A stretch of DNA of 13,185 bases from Chloroflexota bacterium. GTDB lineage: Bacteria > Chloroflexota > Dehalococcoidia > UBA1127 > JACQUN01. The DNA lies in contig JACQUN010000209.1 in assembly GCA_016210285.1 (NCBI GenBank), positions 1-13,185 of the forward strand, written 5' to 3'. Both the position numbers and the translations under genes were made by a program. The notes beneath the pieces were generated by a model that was not told where the DNA came from, did not search any database, and saw only the letters and a program-made list of their open reading frames with translations. Shown piece by piece: positions 4,474 through 12,052 of this stretch (position 1 is the stretch's first letter; every line of letters starts with the position of its first letter).

Positions 4474-5664
4474 ATGGGGATCTCCTCCAAGGTCACCCGG
4501 CAGATGCGAGAGCAGTCCTGGATCCGACAGATGTTCGAGATAGGGCTGGCCCTCAAGAGGGAGTATGGGGAAGAGAAGGTCTTTGACCTCTCCCTGGGGA
4601 ACCCCATCCTGGAGCCGCCCGCCGCCTTCCAGCAGGAGCTGCGGCGCCTGGCGGAGCACCCCCTGCCCGGTATGCATCGCTACATGCCCAACGCCGGTTA
4701 CCCGGAGACGCGGGCCGCTGTGGCCGCCCAGCTATCCCGAGAGACAGGGCTTGCCTTCACCGCCAGCGAGGTTGTCATAACCTGTGGAGCTGGCGGCGCA
4801 CTCAACGTCATCTTCAAGTCCATCCTGGACCCTGGTGAGGAGGTCATTGTCTTCGCACCGTACTTCCCGGAGTACGTGTTCTATGTTGACAACCACGGGG
4901 GCCTCCCGCGCATCGCCCCGTGCGATGGCAGCTTTCAGCCAGACCTGAACGCCCTGGAGCGCTTGCTCACCCCGCGCACCAAGGCGGTGCTGGTGAACTC
5001 ACCGAACAACCCGACGGGAGCCGTCTATTCCGCCGAGGTTTTGAAAGGACTGGGAGAGGTGCTGTCCCGGGCGGAATCCCGCTTCGGCAGGCAGGTCTTC
5101 CTGGTCAGCGATGAGCCCTACGCCAGGCTTCTGTATGACGGCCTGACCTACCCCTCCATCTATCCGTACCACCTCTCCAGCATCGTCGCCACCTCGTACT
5201 CCAAAGACCTCTCCCTTCCTGGGGAGCGCATCGGCTACATCGCTGTCAATCCATCCTCTCCAGGCCATGGGGAGCTGGTGGATGCCCTCACGTTCAGCAA
5301 CCGCGTCCTGGGATTCGTCAACGCCCCCGCCCTGATGCAGCACGTCGTGCGAGCCCTGCAGGGGGCCAGCGTGGACATGGGGTGGTACCAGCGGCGGCGT
5401 GACTATCTGTACAAGCACCTGACAGCGCTGGGGTTCTCCATGGTGAAGCCCCAGGGGGCTTTCTACATGTTCCCTCGCTGCCCCATGTCAGACGACGTCG
5501 CCTTTGTGCGGGAGATGCAGAAGCAGAATGTGCTGGTGGTGCCGGGCAGCGGGTTCGGCACGCCAGGCTACTTCCGCATCTCCTACTGCGTGGAGGAGCG
5601 CGTGCTGGTGGGGGCGATGGAGGGGTTTGCCAGAGTCGCAAAGACGTTAGGGCTGGCCCATTGA
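4474..5664 (+). CDS. PLP-dependent aminotransferase, fold type I (class I/II)
   Basis: A 396-residue cytosolic aminotransferase of the aspartate-aminotransferase superfamily. Visible landmarks: LSLGNPILEPP (about 39-49), GMHRYMPNAGYPETRAAVA (66-84), CGAGGALNVIFKSILDPGEEVIVFAPYFPEY (104-134), SPNNPTG (176-182, PLP pocket Asn), SDEPYARL (212-219, Asp to the pyridine N and Tyr to PLP), SYSKDLSLPGERIGY (241-255, Schiff-base Lys244 and phosphate-binding Arg252), and GYFRISYCV near the C-terminus with the substrate carboxylate Arg. The amino donor cannot be fixed from sequence. ATG 4474 is chosen for its GAGGTGG ribosome binding site, its length and the upstream promoter; an upstream in-frame ATG at 4390 would precede the promoter. 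It is the only plus-strand gene and is transcribed convergently with the microprotein and nuo genes. Confidence 0.93.
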   Translation: MGISSKVTRQMREQSWIRQMFEIGLALKREYGEEKVFDLSLGNPILEPPAAFQQELRRLAEHPLPGMHRYMPNAGYPETRAAVAAQLSRETGLAFTASEVVITCGAGGALNVIFKSILDPGEEVIVFAPYFPEYVFYVDNHGGLPRIAPCDGSFQPDLNALERLLTPRTKAVLVNSPNNPTGAVYSAEVLKGLGEVLSRAESRFGRQVFLVSDEPYARLLYDGLTYPSIYPYHLSSIVATSYSKDLSLPGERIGYIAVNPSSPGHGELVDALTFSNRVLGFVNAPALMQHVVRALQGASVDMGWYQRRRDYLYKHLTALGFSMVKPQGAFYMFPRCPMSDDVAFVREMQKQNVLVVPGSGFGTPGYFRISYCVEERVLVGAMEGFARVAKTLGLAH

Positions 5665-5689
5665 GGCCCTTCAAGCCCCGAGCAGCCCT

Positions 5690-5710
5690 GCCCTGGCCGA
5701 GGTCCAGGGC
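5690..5710 (+). terminator. Weak hairpin after the aminotransferase
   Basis: GCCCTGG, a 7-nt loop, CCAGGGC: a perfect 7-bp stem 26 nt past the stop codon, followed by TTCCTCC rather than a T-run. It may act with the stronger hairpin at 5776-5803. Confidence 0.3.
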
Positions 5711-5775
5711 TTCCTCCCTGCAAGTCCATTGCACAGAGCCGGGGTGTGCTGCCCGGCCAGCCCATTCCAGAAACG

Positions 5776-5803
5776 CCGAGGGCCCCTGTGCAGGGGCCCT
5801 CGG
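5776..5803. terminator. Strong bidirectional hairpin between convergent genes
   Basis: CCGAGGGCCCC and its exact complement enclose a 6-nt loop (TGTGCA), giving at least 11 GC-rich pairs. The plus strand continues TCGGTTT and the minus strand CGTTTCT, so both have only short T-tracts. Its position, past the ends of the aminotransferase (plus) and the microprotein (minus), suits a shared terminator. Confidence 0.65.
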
Positions 5804-5845
5804 TCGGTTTCCGGGCTTCGCGCTCTGAAGGAGAGGACCTACTTC

Positions 5846-5905
5846 TTAGGATTCTCCTTCTTTAGGAGCGGAAGCCGATGCTGAGCACCCACATGATTTA
5901 CACAT
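5846..5905 (-). CDS. 19-residue Cys-rich microprotein with CxxCGC motif
   Basis: The reading frame MCKSCGCSASASAPKEGES ends in TAA. It is preceded by AAAGGAGGTGAG, an almost full anti-16S match, 5 nt before the ATG. Upstream is a good sigma70-type promoter and downstream a strong hairpin, so the 60-nt ORF forms a complete small unit of its own. The product has three Cys within residues 2-7 and a Ser/Ala/Lys/Glu tail. CxxCGC at an N-terminus is the high-affinity nickel-site motif known from HypB, and similar Cys clusters occur in small metal-binding peptides, so metal binding is a reasonable guess but not shown. It could instead be a leader peptide, although nothing follows it before the hairpin. 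I do not recognise a named family. It lies downstream of nuoN but has its own promoter. Confidence 0.65.
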   Translation of the reverse strand: MCKSCGCSASASAPKEGES

Positions 5906-5910
5906 CGGCT

Positions 5911-5922
5911 CTCACCTCCTTT
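5911..5922 (-). promoter_or_regulatory. Near-perfect Shine-Dalgarno of the microprotein
   Basis: Minus-strand AAAGGAGGTGAG lies 5 nt before ATG 5905. It is the strongest ribosome binding site in the window and the main reason for calling so short an ORF. Confidence 0.7.
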
Positions 5923-5933
5923 CACTGTAAGGC

Positions 5934-5962
5934 ACTATAGCACAAGCGGACCGAAAAAACAA
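5934..5962 (-). promoter_or_regulatory. sigma70-type promoter of the microprotein unit
   Basis: Minus strand: TTGTTT (5962-5957), 17-nt spacer, TATAGT (5939-5934). The predicted transcript start near 5927 gives a leader of about 22 nt containing the Shine-Dalgarno. The AT-rich run GTTTTTTC just downstream of the -35 start stands out in this GC-rich region. Confidence 0.6.
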
Positions 5963-6175
5963 TTCCCGCAGCTACAGACCACTGTACAATCTTCTCCCTC
6001 TGAGCAAGCCCCCCTCAGCAAGGGCATTGCGAAGGGGTCGCCTCGCAACACCTCAGGGGTCGTGAACAAAGCAAGGGCCAGCGTAGCTCAAGATTCTTCG
6101 ATGCGCTGGGAATGGCCCGAAGGAGGGACCGGGCAGGCGGGGGCAAGCATACGGCGAGGTCCGTCGGAGAGTCTG
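5963..6175. other. Gene-free stretch downstream of nuoN
   Basis: No credible gene. It holds small inverted repeats: TTGCGA/TCGCAA around 6027-6048 (10-nt loop), and two competing pairings, CCAGCG 6078-6083 with CGCTGG 6104-6109, or GGGCCA 6075-6080 with TGGCCC 6113-6118. None is followed by a T-run on the minus strand, so no clear intrinsic terminator for the nuo operon is visible. Confidence 0.5.
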
Positions 6176-7612
6176 CTACGGCAGCACCACCCGCGTGGCA
6201 AAGCCGATGGCATTGACCAGGGGGCCGGGATAGATGCCGATGAGGAAAACCCCAAGAACCAGCACCGCAAGGACACTGCTGACGAGCACCGGCACGCGCA
6301 CCGGCGTGGGGTCGGTGGCGGGCTGGATATACATCTGTTTTATGACAACCAGATAGTAGTACAGGGAGATGAGACTGTTCACCACCGCCACACCCACCAG
6401 CCACAGGAACCCCTCCTTGGCCGCTGCGGCGAACAGGTAGAACTTGGTGGTGAATCCGGCAAAGAAGGGCAGCCCCGCCAGGGAGAAGAGGGCTGCAGCC
6501 AGGGAGATGGCGAGGAAAGGCGCCCGGTCCGCCAGACCCGCGAAGTCGGGGACCTCCTCTTTGGCCGAGTAGTTGTAGAAGGCGATGATGACCAGGAACG
6601 CCGCCAGGTTGGTGGCAGCGTAGCCTACCAGATGGAGCATGATAGCATTAGAGGCCAGGGGTGAGAGAGCCGCCACGCCTACCAGCAGGTAGCCGACCTG
6701 TCCGATGCTGGAGTAGGCGAGCAGCCGTTTGATGTTCTTTTGAGCCAGGGCCACCAGGTTCCCCACCGTCATGGTGAGCGCCGCCAGGATGGCCACCATG
6801 AGCTGCCACTGGTCAATGGCGGGCAGGAACCCCTGGGCGAAAAGGCGCAATACCAGGGCGAAAACAGCGACCTTCGACCCCACTGCAATATACGCGGTAA
6901 TGGGAAGAGGTGCCCCCTCGTACACGTCGGGGGCCCACATGTGGAAGGGCACCGCCGCTACCTTGAACCCCAGCCCTGCCAGGATGAGGATCAGCCCCGC
7001 CGCTAGCAGCGGGTCGAACCCCTGAAGTCCCGTCAGCGCCTGGCTGATATCCTGGTAGCGGGTCACCCCCAGTGTGCCGTAGATGAGGCTGATGCCGTAC
7101 AGCAGCAGGGCCGAGGAGAAGGCTCCCAGGAGGATGTACTTCAGGCCCGCCTCGTTGGACTTTGCGTTCTCCCGGGCGTAGGCCGTCAGGACGTAGAGAG
7201 CGAAGCTCTCCAGCTCCAGGGCGATGAAGGCGGTCAGCAGCTCCCCCGAGGCTGCCATGAGCATCATCCCCACCACCGAGAACAGGACGATGCCATAGTA
7301 CTCGCCCGGGTGGGTCAGGTATTTCTTCACGAAGTCCACCGAGGAGAGGATGATGACGCCACCCAGCACCAGGAAAAATGCCTTGAAGAACAGGGCGTAG
7401 CCATCCACGTAGAAAATGCCGCCGTACAGGGCCTCATCGACGCCCCACAGGAACCACAGCGTGAAGGCCAGAATGGCCGCTAGGCCGACCACCGCCACCC
7501 CGGCCAGCAGGTTCTTGCGCTCCGCCGGCAGCAGGAAATCCACGGTAAGAACCAGGAATGCCAGGCCCGTCACCAGAAACTCAGGCCAGAAGAGATGGAA
7601 GTTGACCGGCAT
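6176..7612 (-). CDS. nuoN: NADH-quinone oxidoreductase (complex I) subunit N
   Basis: A 478-residue polytopic membrane protein, one of three Mrp-antiporter-like proton-pumping subunits of complex I. Family markers: FIALELESFALYVLTAY, with the conserved membrane Glu of helix 5; PFHMWAPDVYEGAPLPITAYIAVGSK, with the broken-helix region and conserved Lys; and QKNIKRLLAYSSIGQVGYLLVG. About 14 membrane helices can be traced. The start ATG 7612 has GGAGAG 5 nt upstream; the GTG 15 nt earlier in frame is less likely. It is the last gene of the visible nuo operon. The 101-nt gap from nuoM contains a loose inverted repeat (TGGCGAG with CTCGCCA) and nothing else evident. Confidence 0.96.
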   Translation of the reverse strand: MPVNFHLFWPEFLVTGLAFLVLTVDFLLPAERKNLLAGVAVVGLAAILAFTLWFLWGVDEALYGGIFYVDGYALFFKAFFLVLGGVIILSSVDFVKKYLTHPGEYYGIVLFSVVGMMLMAASGELLTAFIALELESFALYVLTAYARENAKSNEAGLKYILLGAFSSALLLYGISLIYGTLGVTRYQDISQALTGLQGFDPLLAAGLILILAGLGFKVAAVPFHMWAPDVYEGAPLPITAYIAVGSKVAVFALVLRLFAQGFLPAIDQWQLMVAILAALTMTVGNLVALAQKNIKRLLAYSSIGQVGYLLVGVAALSPLASNAIMLHLVGYAATNLAAFLVIIAFYNYSAKEEVPDFAGLADRAPFLAISLAAALFSLAGLPFFAGFTTKFYLFAAAAKEGFLWLVGVAVVNSLISLYYYLVVIKQMYIQPATDPTPVRVPVLVSSVLAVLVLGVFLIGIYPGPLVNAIGFATRVVLP

Positions 7613-7713
7613 GTAGTCTCTCCTCACCCACCATGCTTGGCGAGGGCAGGTTCAACCCCGTCGCACAACCCCGCCAAAGTTCAACCCTTCAACAGGTGCA
7701 GGGCTCGCCATGC

Positions 7714-9210
7714 CTAGCCTGTCACCCGCTGCAGGAAGGGCAACACCCCGCTGTCAATAACCTTCAGGAATGGCCAGGGCAGGAGCCCCACCAGCAGGAG
7801 GAAAAAGACCAGCACCGCGGTTGCCCCCACCTCTAGCCGGCTAGCGTCCCGCAGATGCTGCCACTGCTCCCCCAGCGGGCCGAAGAAGACCCGGGCCAGA
7901 AGCCGCAGGATGTACACGGCGGTGATGGCCGCGCCGATCACCCCCAGGACACCCAGGAGAGGGTAGGTCCTGAAGGTCCCAAGGAAGACCAGAAACTCGG
8001 CAACGAAGCCGCTGAGCCCAGGTAGCCCCAGGGAGGCAAGCCCGGCCACAGCAAAAAAGGCCCCGGTAACACCCATCCGCTTGGAGAGCCCCTGAAGTAT
8101 GGTCATGTCCCGGATGTGGGCCCGGTCATACACGAAGCCCACCAGGGCGAAGAAGAGGGCGGTCATGATGCCGTGGGAGAACATCTGGAGGACTGCCCCG
8201 TTCACCCCCAGGGGGTCCAGCGTCCCCAGCCCCATCAGCACATACCCCATGTGGCTGACGCTCGAGTAGCCCACCACATACTTGAGGTCCTTCTGCGCCA
8301 AGGCCGATATGGCCCCGTAGAGGACGTTCACGGTCCCCAGCCCGATGAGGACCGGTGCCCAGGCCCGTGCTCCCTCCGGCAGCAGGTCCATCCCAACCCG
8401 CAGAATGCCGTAGGCGCCCAGCTTCATGAGCACCCCGGCGTGCAGCATGCTCACCGCCGTGGGAGCTGCCACGTGTCCGTCCGGTGACCACGTGTGAAAG
8501 GGCCACAGACCCGCCAGCACTCCGAAGCCCACCATGAACAGGGGGAAGAAGGCGAGCTGGAAGGTGTGGGAGAAGGCAACCTTCTCCAGGTCCAGGATGT
8601 CAAAGGAGACCGAGCCGCCATCCACCCACAGCCCAAGGATCCCCACCCACACCAGGATGCTCCCTGCCACCAGGTAGAGGACCAGCTTCATCGCACCGTA
8701 TTCTTTGGTCCGGATGAAGGTCTTGAAATCGCTGCTGCTGCCCCACACCCCTATGAGCAGGTACATGGGCAGCACCGCCAGCTCGTAGAAGAAGAAGAGG
8801 AAGAAGAGGTCCAGCGAGGTAAACGTGCCGTACACCCCGCTCACCAGCAGCGACAGGAGGAGAAAGAAGTCCTTGGGCCGGTGCTTGATGTTCCAGGAGA
8901 CCAGGACGGCGGTGAAGAAGACGATCCCTGTGAGGAGAATGAGCGGAGCGGTGATGCCGTCTATCGCCAGGTGGTAGGAGACGCCAAGAGAGGCCAGCCA
9001 GGGGTAACGCGCCTCGAACTGGTAGCCCCCGGCCCGGTAGTCGTAGGCCACGAAGATGTACACCGAGAGGGCAAGGGCGAAAACACCCAACACTCGCACA
9101 AAGGTGTGAATCGCCTTGTGCCGGTGCCCCGGGAAGAAAGCCAGGGCCAGGGCGCCGAAGAAGGGCACCGCCACCACCAGCATCAGGGCATACCGGTTCA
9201 GCCAATCCAT
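7714..9210 (-). CDS. nuoM: NADH-quinone oxidoreductase (complex I) subunit M
   Basis: A 498-residue antiporter-like proton-pumping subunit of the complex I membrane arm. Visible: FFFYELAVLPMYLLIGVWG with the helix-5 Glu; PFHTWSPDGHVAAPTAVSMLHAGVLMKLGAYGILR, the diagnostic proton-channel segment with the conserved Lys; and QKDLKYVVGYSSVSHMGYVLMG. The length is normal for NuoM and about 14 hydrophobic helices are present. ATG 9210 follows a GGTGAGG-like site about 10 nt upstream. It starts 38 nt after the nuoL stop codon. There are no missing key residues or breaks. Confidence 0.97.
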   Translation of the reverse strand: MDWLNRYALMLVVAVPFFGALALAFFPGHRHKAIHTFVRVLGVFALALSVYIFVAYDYRAGGYQFEARYPWLASLGVSYHLAIDGITAPLILLTGIVFFTAVLVSWNIKHRPKDFFLLLSLLVSGVYGTFTSLDLFFLFFFYELAVLPMYLLIGVWGSSSDFKTFIRTKEYGAMKLVLYLVAGSILVWVGILGLWVDGGSVSFDILDLEKVAFSHTFQLAFFPLFMVGFGVLAGLWPFHTWSPDGHVAAPTAVSMLHAGVLMKLGAYGILRVGMDLLPEGARAWAPVLIGLGTVNVLYGAISALAQKDLKYVVGYSSVSHMGYVLMGLGTLDPLGVNGAVLQMFSHGIMTALFFALVGFVYDRAHIRDMTILQGLSKRMGVTGAFFAVAGLASLGLPGLSGFVAEFLVFLGTFRTYPLLGVLGVIGAAITAVYILRLLARVFFGPLGEQWQHLRDASRLEVGATAVLVFFLLLVGLLPWPFLKVIDSGVLPFLQRVTG

Positions 9211-9248
9211 GTTTGCTTAACCTCACCCCTTACCAGGCACGCTCGAGC

Positions 9249-11144
9249 TCATGGCCTGGGCACGACCAGCCACCAGACGAGGGCCATCCCGATGACCCCC
9301 AGGACAATGGCGAGGGCGTAGTTGTAGAGCTTCCCGGTAACGTGATACCGCAACCTCAACCCCGAGAGGAGAACCGACATCCCTGTACCGTTGACTCCCC
9401 TGTCGTTGATCACGACCCGATCAAAAAGGGCTATGAGCCCTGCGAAGGCCAGGACCACCCGGTCTATGCACCACTGATAGAAGTCATCCAGGTAATACTT
9501 GCGCACCAGCAGCTTGTGGACTGCGGGGAAGCGCTGGATCAGCCGGGCGGTGGAGATGCGTCCCCGCTGATAGGCGAGCCACGCCGCGTAGAAGGCCCCC
9601 AGGGCGATGACGACGGAGAGGACACCGAGGCCGATGTTGAACTGGAATGGCTCCGGCTCCCCGCCGTACAGGAAGGTCCCAAAGCCCCTGTAGTCCGCTG
9701 TCCAGCCAAGGGCCAGGAGACCCGCGGTCACCCCCAGGAACCCCAGCACGAGGATGGGCACCATCATGATGGGAGGCGACTCGTGGGCATGGGCGTTCTC
9801 GGGCTTGAGCTTGCCAAAGAAGACCACCAGCCAGACCCGCGCCATGTACAGGGCGCTCAGCAGGGCGGCGGCCAGCGCCAGAATCAGGAAGATGGGGCCG
9901 CGCCCGTGCAGCACAGAAAGCAATACCTCGTCCTTGCTGAAGAACCCACTCAGGGGCGGGATGCCGCCCAGGGCCAACGCCCCGATGGTGAAGGCCACTG
10001 CGGTCAGCGGCATCCGCCGGGCCAGGCCACCCATGTCCCGGATGTCCGTCTTCTCGGTCCCGTGGGCGAGACTCCCGGCGGAGAGGAAGAGCATGGCCTT
10101 GGAGAAGCCGTGGACCATCAGGTGAAAGATGGCGGCGGTGACGCTGCCCGCCCCCAGCGCTAGCATCATGAAACCCAGGTGGCTGATGGTGGAGTACGCC
10201 AGCACTCGCTTCAGGTCGGTCATCACCAGGGCCATCGCTCCAGCCATGAGGGTGGTCATCAACCCGATGACTGCCACAATGAGCAACACCACCGGCGCCA
10301 GCTCGAAAAGCGGGAAGGCCCGCGCCACCAGGTACACACCCGCCGCAACCATGGTGGCTGCGTGAATCAGGGCGCTCACGGGGGTGGGGCCTTCCATGGC
10401 GTCAGGCAGCCAGACGTGCAAGGGGAACTGGGACGACTTGCCCATCGCCCCCATGAAGATGAGGAGGGTTGCCGCGATGATCACCCCCTGGGAGAGCATC
10501 CCGGAGGAGGCCTGCTGGAAGATGGCAGACATCTGGAAGGTGCCCGTCTGCTGGAACAGCAGAAGGATGCCTACTAGCAGCCCGATGTCCCCGATGCGGG
10601 TGGTGATAAAGGCCTTCTTGGCCGCCTCCGCGGCGGAGCGCCGCTCGTACCAGAAGCCGATGAGGAGATACGAGCACACCCCCACCAGCTCCCAGGCGAT
10701 ATACAGGAAGAGGAAGTTGTCTGCCAGCACCAGGGCCAGCATGGCCGCTGCGAAGAGGGCGTGGGCGGCGAAGTACCAGCCGAAGCGCGCCTCGTGCTTC
10801 ATGTACTCCAGGGAGTAGACCTGGATGCCCAGGGCCACGAAGGTGACCAGCCCCAGCATGACTACCGAGAGGGGGTCCAGGGCCATCCCCCAGGTGATGC
10901 GGGTATGCGCCGCATCAATCCAGGGGATGCTGAAGGCGGCAGGGCCCGTGCGGAGAAGGTCCGCCAGCACGAACCAGAAGATGATGAACCCGCCCCCGAT
11001 GGCCCCAATAGCCAGGAACGCCCCCTGCTTTGGCAGGAACCGCCCGCAGGTGACAATGAGGAGGAAGGCTATGGCGCTCAGGGCCGGGATGAGCCAGGCC
11101 CACTCCATGCCAGGCATGTTCGCGGTCAGCGGGGCTAGGTGCAT
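9249..11144 (-). CDS. nuoL: NADH-quinone oxidoreductase (complex I) subunit L
   Basis: A 631-residue distal antiporter-like proton-pumping subunit. Markers: YIAWELVGVCSYLLIGFW with the helix-5 Glu; FPLHVWLPDAMEGPTPVSALIHAATMVAAGVYL, the most diagnostic NuoL motif; and MTDLKRVLAYSTISHLGFMMLALG. After the antiporter core comes the C-terminal extension that includes the lateral helix and final transmembrane segment (IQRFPAVHKLLVRKYYLDDF to the end). ATG 11144 is used; GGAG about 11 nt upstream and a GAAGAG just before it are modest signals. ATG 11117 or 11108 are alternatives without ribosome binding sites. It follows nuoK after 103 nt that contain two hairpins. Confidence 0.97.
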   Translation of the reverse strand: MHLAPLTANMPGMEWAWLIPALSAIAFLLIVTCGRFLPKQGAFLAIGAIGGGFIIFWFVLADLLRTGPAAFSIPWIDAAHTRITWGMALDPLSVVMLGLVTFVALGIQVYSLEYMKHEARFGWYFAAHALFAAAMLALVLADNFLFLYIAWELVGVCSYLLIGFWYERRSAAEAAKKAFITTRIGDIGLLVGILLLFQQTGTFQMSAIFQQASSGMLSQGVIIAATLLIFMGAMGKSSQFPLHVWLPDAMEGPTPVSALIHAATMVAAGVYLVARAFPLFELAPVVLLIVAVIGLMTTLMAGAMALVMTDLKRVLAYSTISHLGFMMLALGAGSVTAAIFHLMVHGFSKAMLFLSAGSLAHGTEKTDIRDMGGLARRMPLTAVAFTIGALALGGIPPLSGFFSKDEVLLSVLHGRGPIFLILALAAALLSALYMARVWLVVFFGKLKPENAHAHESPPIMMVPILVLGFLGVTAGLLALGWTADYRGFGTFLYGGEPEPFQFNIGLGVLSVVIALGAFYAAWLAYQRGRISTARLIQRFPAVHKLLVRKYYLDDFYQWCIDRVVLAFAGLIALFDRVVINDRGVNGTGMSVLLSGLRLRYHVTGKLYNYALAIVLGVIGMALVWWLVVPRP

Positions 11145-11173
11145 CTCTTCTTTTGCTCCCCCATCCAGGAGTA

Positions 11174-11194
11174 CGGCGGCGCACAGCGCCGCCG
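11174..11194. repeat. Hairpin in the nuoK-nuoL spacer (upper-GC stem)
   Basis: CGGCGGCGC, loop ACA, GCGCCGCCG: a perfect 9-bp GC-only stem between nuoK and nuoL. No T-run follows on the minus strand, so it is more likely an mRNA processing or stability element, or an attenuator, than a full terminator. Confidence 0.6.
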
Positions 11195-11230
11195 CCCCTC
11201 ATCCGTCCTGTTTCGCCTCTTCCTTTCCAG

Positions 11231-11252
11231 GGTAGAGGCACCCCCCTCTACC
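11231..11252. repeat. Hairpin spanning the nuoK stop codon
   Basis: GGTAGAGG and CCTCTACC form a perfect 8-bp stem with a 6-nt C-rich loop. The nuoK TAG stop lies inside one arm. Together with the hairpin at 11174-11194 it makes this spacer unlike the tight junctions upstream in the operon. Confidence 0.6.
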
Positions 11253-11553
11253 ACTTCATCAGGTCAACCTCGTCCACGTTGGCGGTGGCCTTGTTGCGGT
11301 ACAGACGCAGGATAATCGCCAGGGCCAGGCCCACCTCAGCCGCTGCCAGGGTGATCACGAAGACCGCGATGACCTGGCCCACCAGGCGGCCAGGGTCCAG
11401 GAATGCTGCGTAGGCGATAAGGTTGATGTTCACGGCGTTGAGCATCAGCTCAATGGCCATCAGAATCATCACAGCGTTCCGGCGGGCCAGCACGCCATAC
11501 AACCCGATGGCGAACAGCGCTCCGCTCAGCAGCTCGTATCCCAGAAGCGACAT
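11248..11553 (-). CDS. nuoK: NADH-quinone oxidoreductase (complex I) subunit K
   Basis: A 101-residue, three-helix membrane subunit of complex I, homologous to MrpC. The conserved membrane glutamates are present: Glu35 in MLMAIELMLNAVNINLIAY... helix 2 and Glu73 in AAAEVGLALAIILRLYR helix 3, both needed for proton transfer in characterised complexes. The length is standard. The start ATG 11553 lies 4 nt past the nuoJ stop codon, with GGGAG about 10 nt upstream. The C-terminal ANVDEVDLMKW tail is typical of the family. Confidence 0.97.
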   Translation of the reverse strand: MSLLGYELLSGALFAIGLYGVLARRNAVMILMAIELMLNAVNINLIAYAAFLDPGRLVGQVIAVFVITLAAAEVGLALAIILRLYRNKATANVDEVDLMKW

Positions 11554-11557
11554 GGCC

Positions 11558-12052
11558 CTATGACTCCCTTCCCCCGGCCCTGGCGATAATGATAGCCCCT
11601 ACCAGAGCCACCAGCAGCACCAGGGAGGCCACCTCAAAGGGGACGGCCCATGTGGTGAACAACTCGTTGCCCAGGGCCTGGAGGCCTGGGGGCTGAAGGG
11701 CCTGTGTCTGTGGCCGGAACCTCACCATGGCCGCTGCCAGCCCAGCGAAGGCCGCCAGCGCCGCTGCCAGCCCCAGAAGCCACTGGGGGTTGTCGCGCAC
11801 GTGGGCAAACTCCTGGGCCCGGGTGAGCATGACGGCGAACAGCAGGACAATGATGATGGCGCCACCGTAGATGAGGAGCTGCACCAGGGCCAGGAACTCC
11901 GCCAGCAGCAGGATATAGATGCCGGCAACAGCCGAAAGGGAGACCAGGAGCAGGAGGGCTGCGTAGACCACGTTGCGGGAGGCAACGACACCGATACCAG
12001 CCCCCAGCGTGATGGCAGCCAGAGCGGCGAAGGCGAGCAGGTTGGGGCTCAC
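11558..12052 (-). CDS. nuoJ: NADH-quinone oxidoreductase (complex I) subunit J
   Basis: A 164-residue five-helix membrane subunit of complex I. The diagnostic segment LVQLLIYGGAIIIVLLFAVMLTRAQE (about 57-82) corresponds to the pi-bulge helix that moves during turnover. The N-terminal helices and a final FEVASLVLLVALVGAIIIAR helix are clear. The GTG start overlaps the nuoI stop in a GTGA junction, with GAGGT 6 nt upstream of the GTG. The length is normal for short bacterial NuoJ. No anomalies. Confidence 0.95.
   Translation of the reverse strand: MSPNLLAFAALAAITLGAGIGVVASRNVVYAALLLLVSLSAVAGIYILLLAEFLALVQLLIYGGAIIIVLLFAVMLTRAQEFAHVRDNPQWLLGLAAALAAFAGLAAAMVRFRPQTQALQPPGLQALGNELFTTWAVPFEVASLVLLVALVGAIIIARAGGRES

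Noticed and set aside
2888..4543. 551-codon plus-strand open frame
   Set aside because: It lies antisense to the DUF4349 and bPH genes and runs across their intergenic regions; the Arg/Pro/Ser-rich translation has no family resemblance. It is a GC-rich shadow frame.
6075..6118. tRNA-like GTAGCTCA sequence inside a stem
   Set aside because: No full cloverleaf, no T-arm consensus and no acceptor pairing; only short inverted repeats.
6062..6664. 200-codon plus-strand open frame past the nuoN 3' end
   Set aside because: Mostly antisense to nuoN, with a charged low-complexity translation; only its first part lies in non-coding sequence and there is no ribosome binding site.
8494..10163. Long plus-strand open frames antisense to nuoM and nuoL
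   Set aside because: The His/Gln/Glu/Gly-rich translations are typical reverse-complement shadows of membrane-protein genes; the minus-strand nuo frames are unmistakable.
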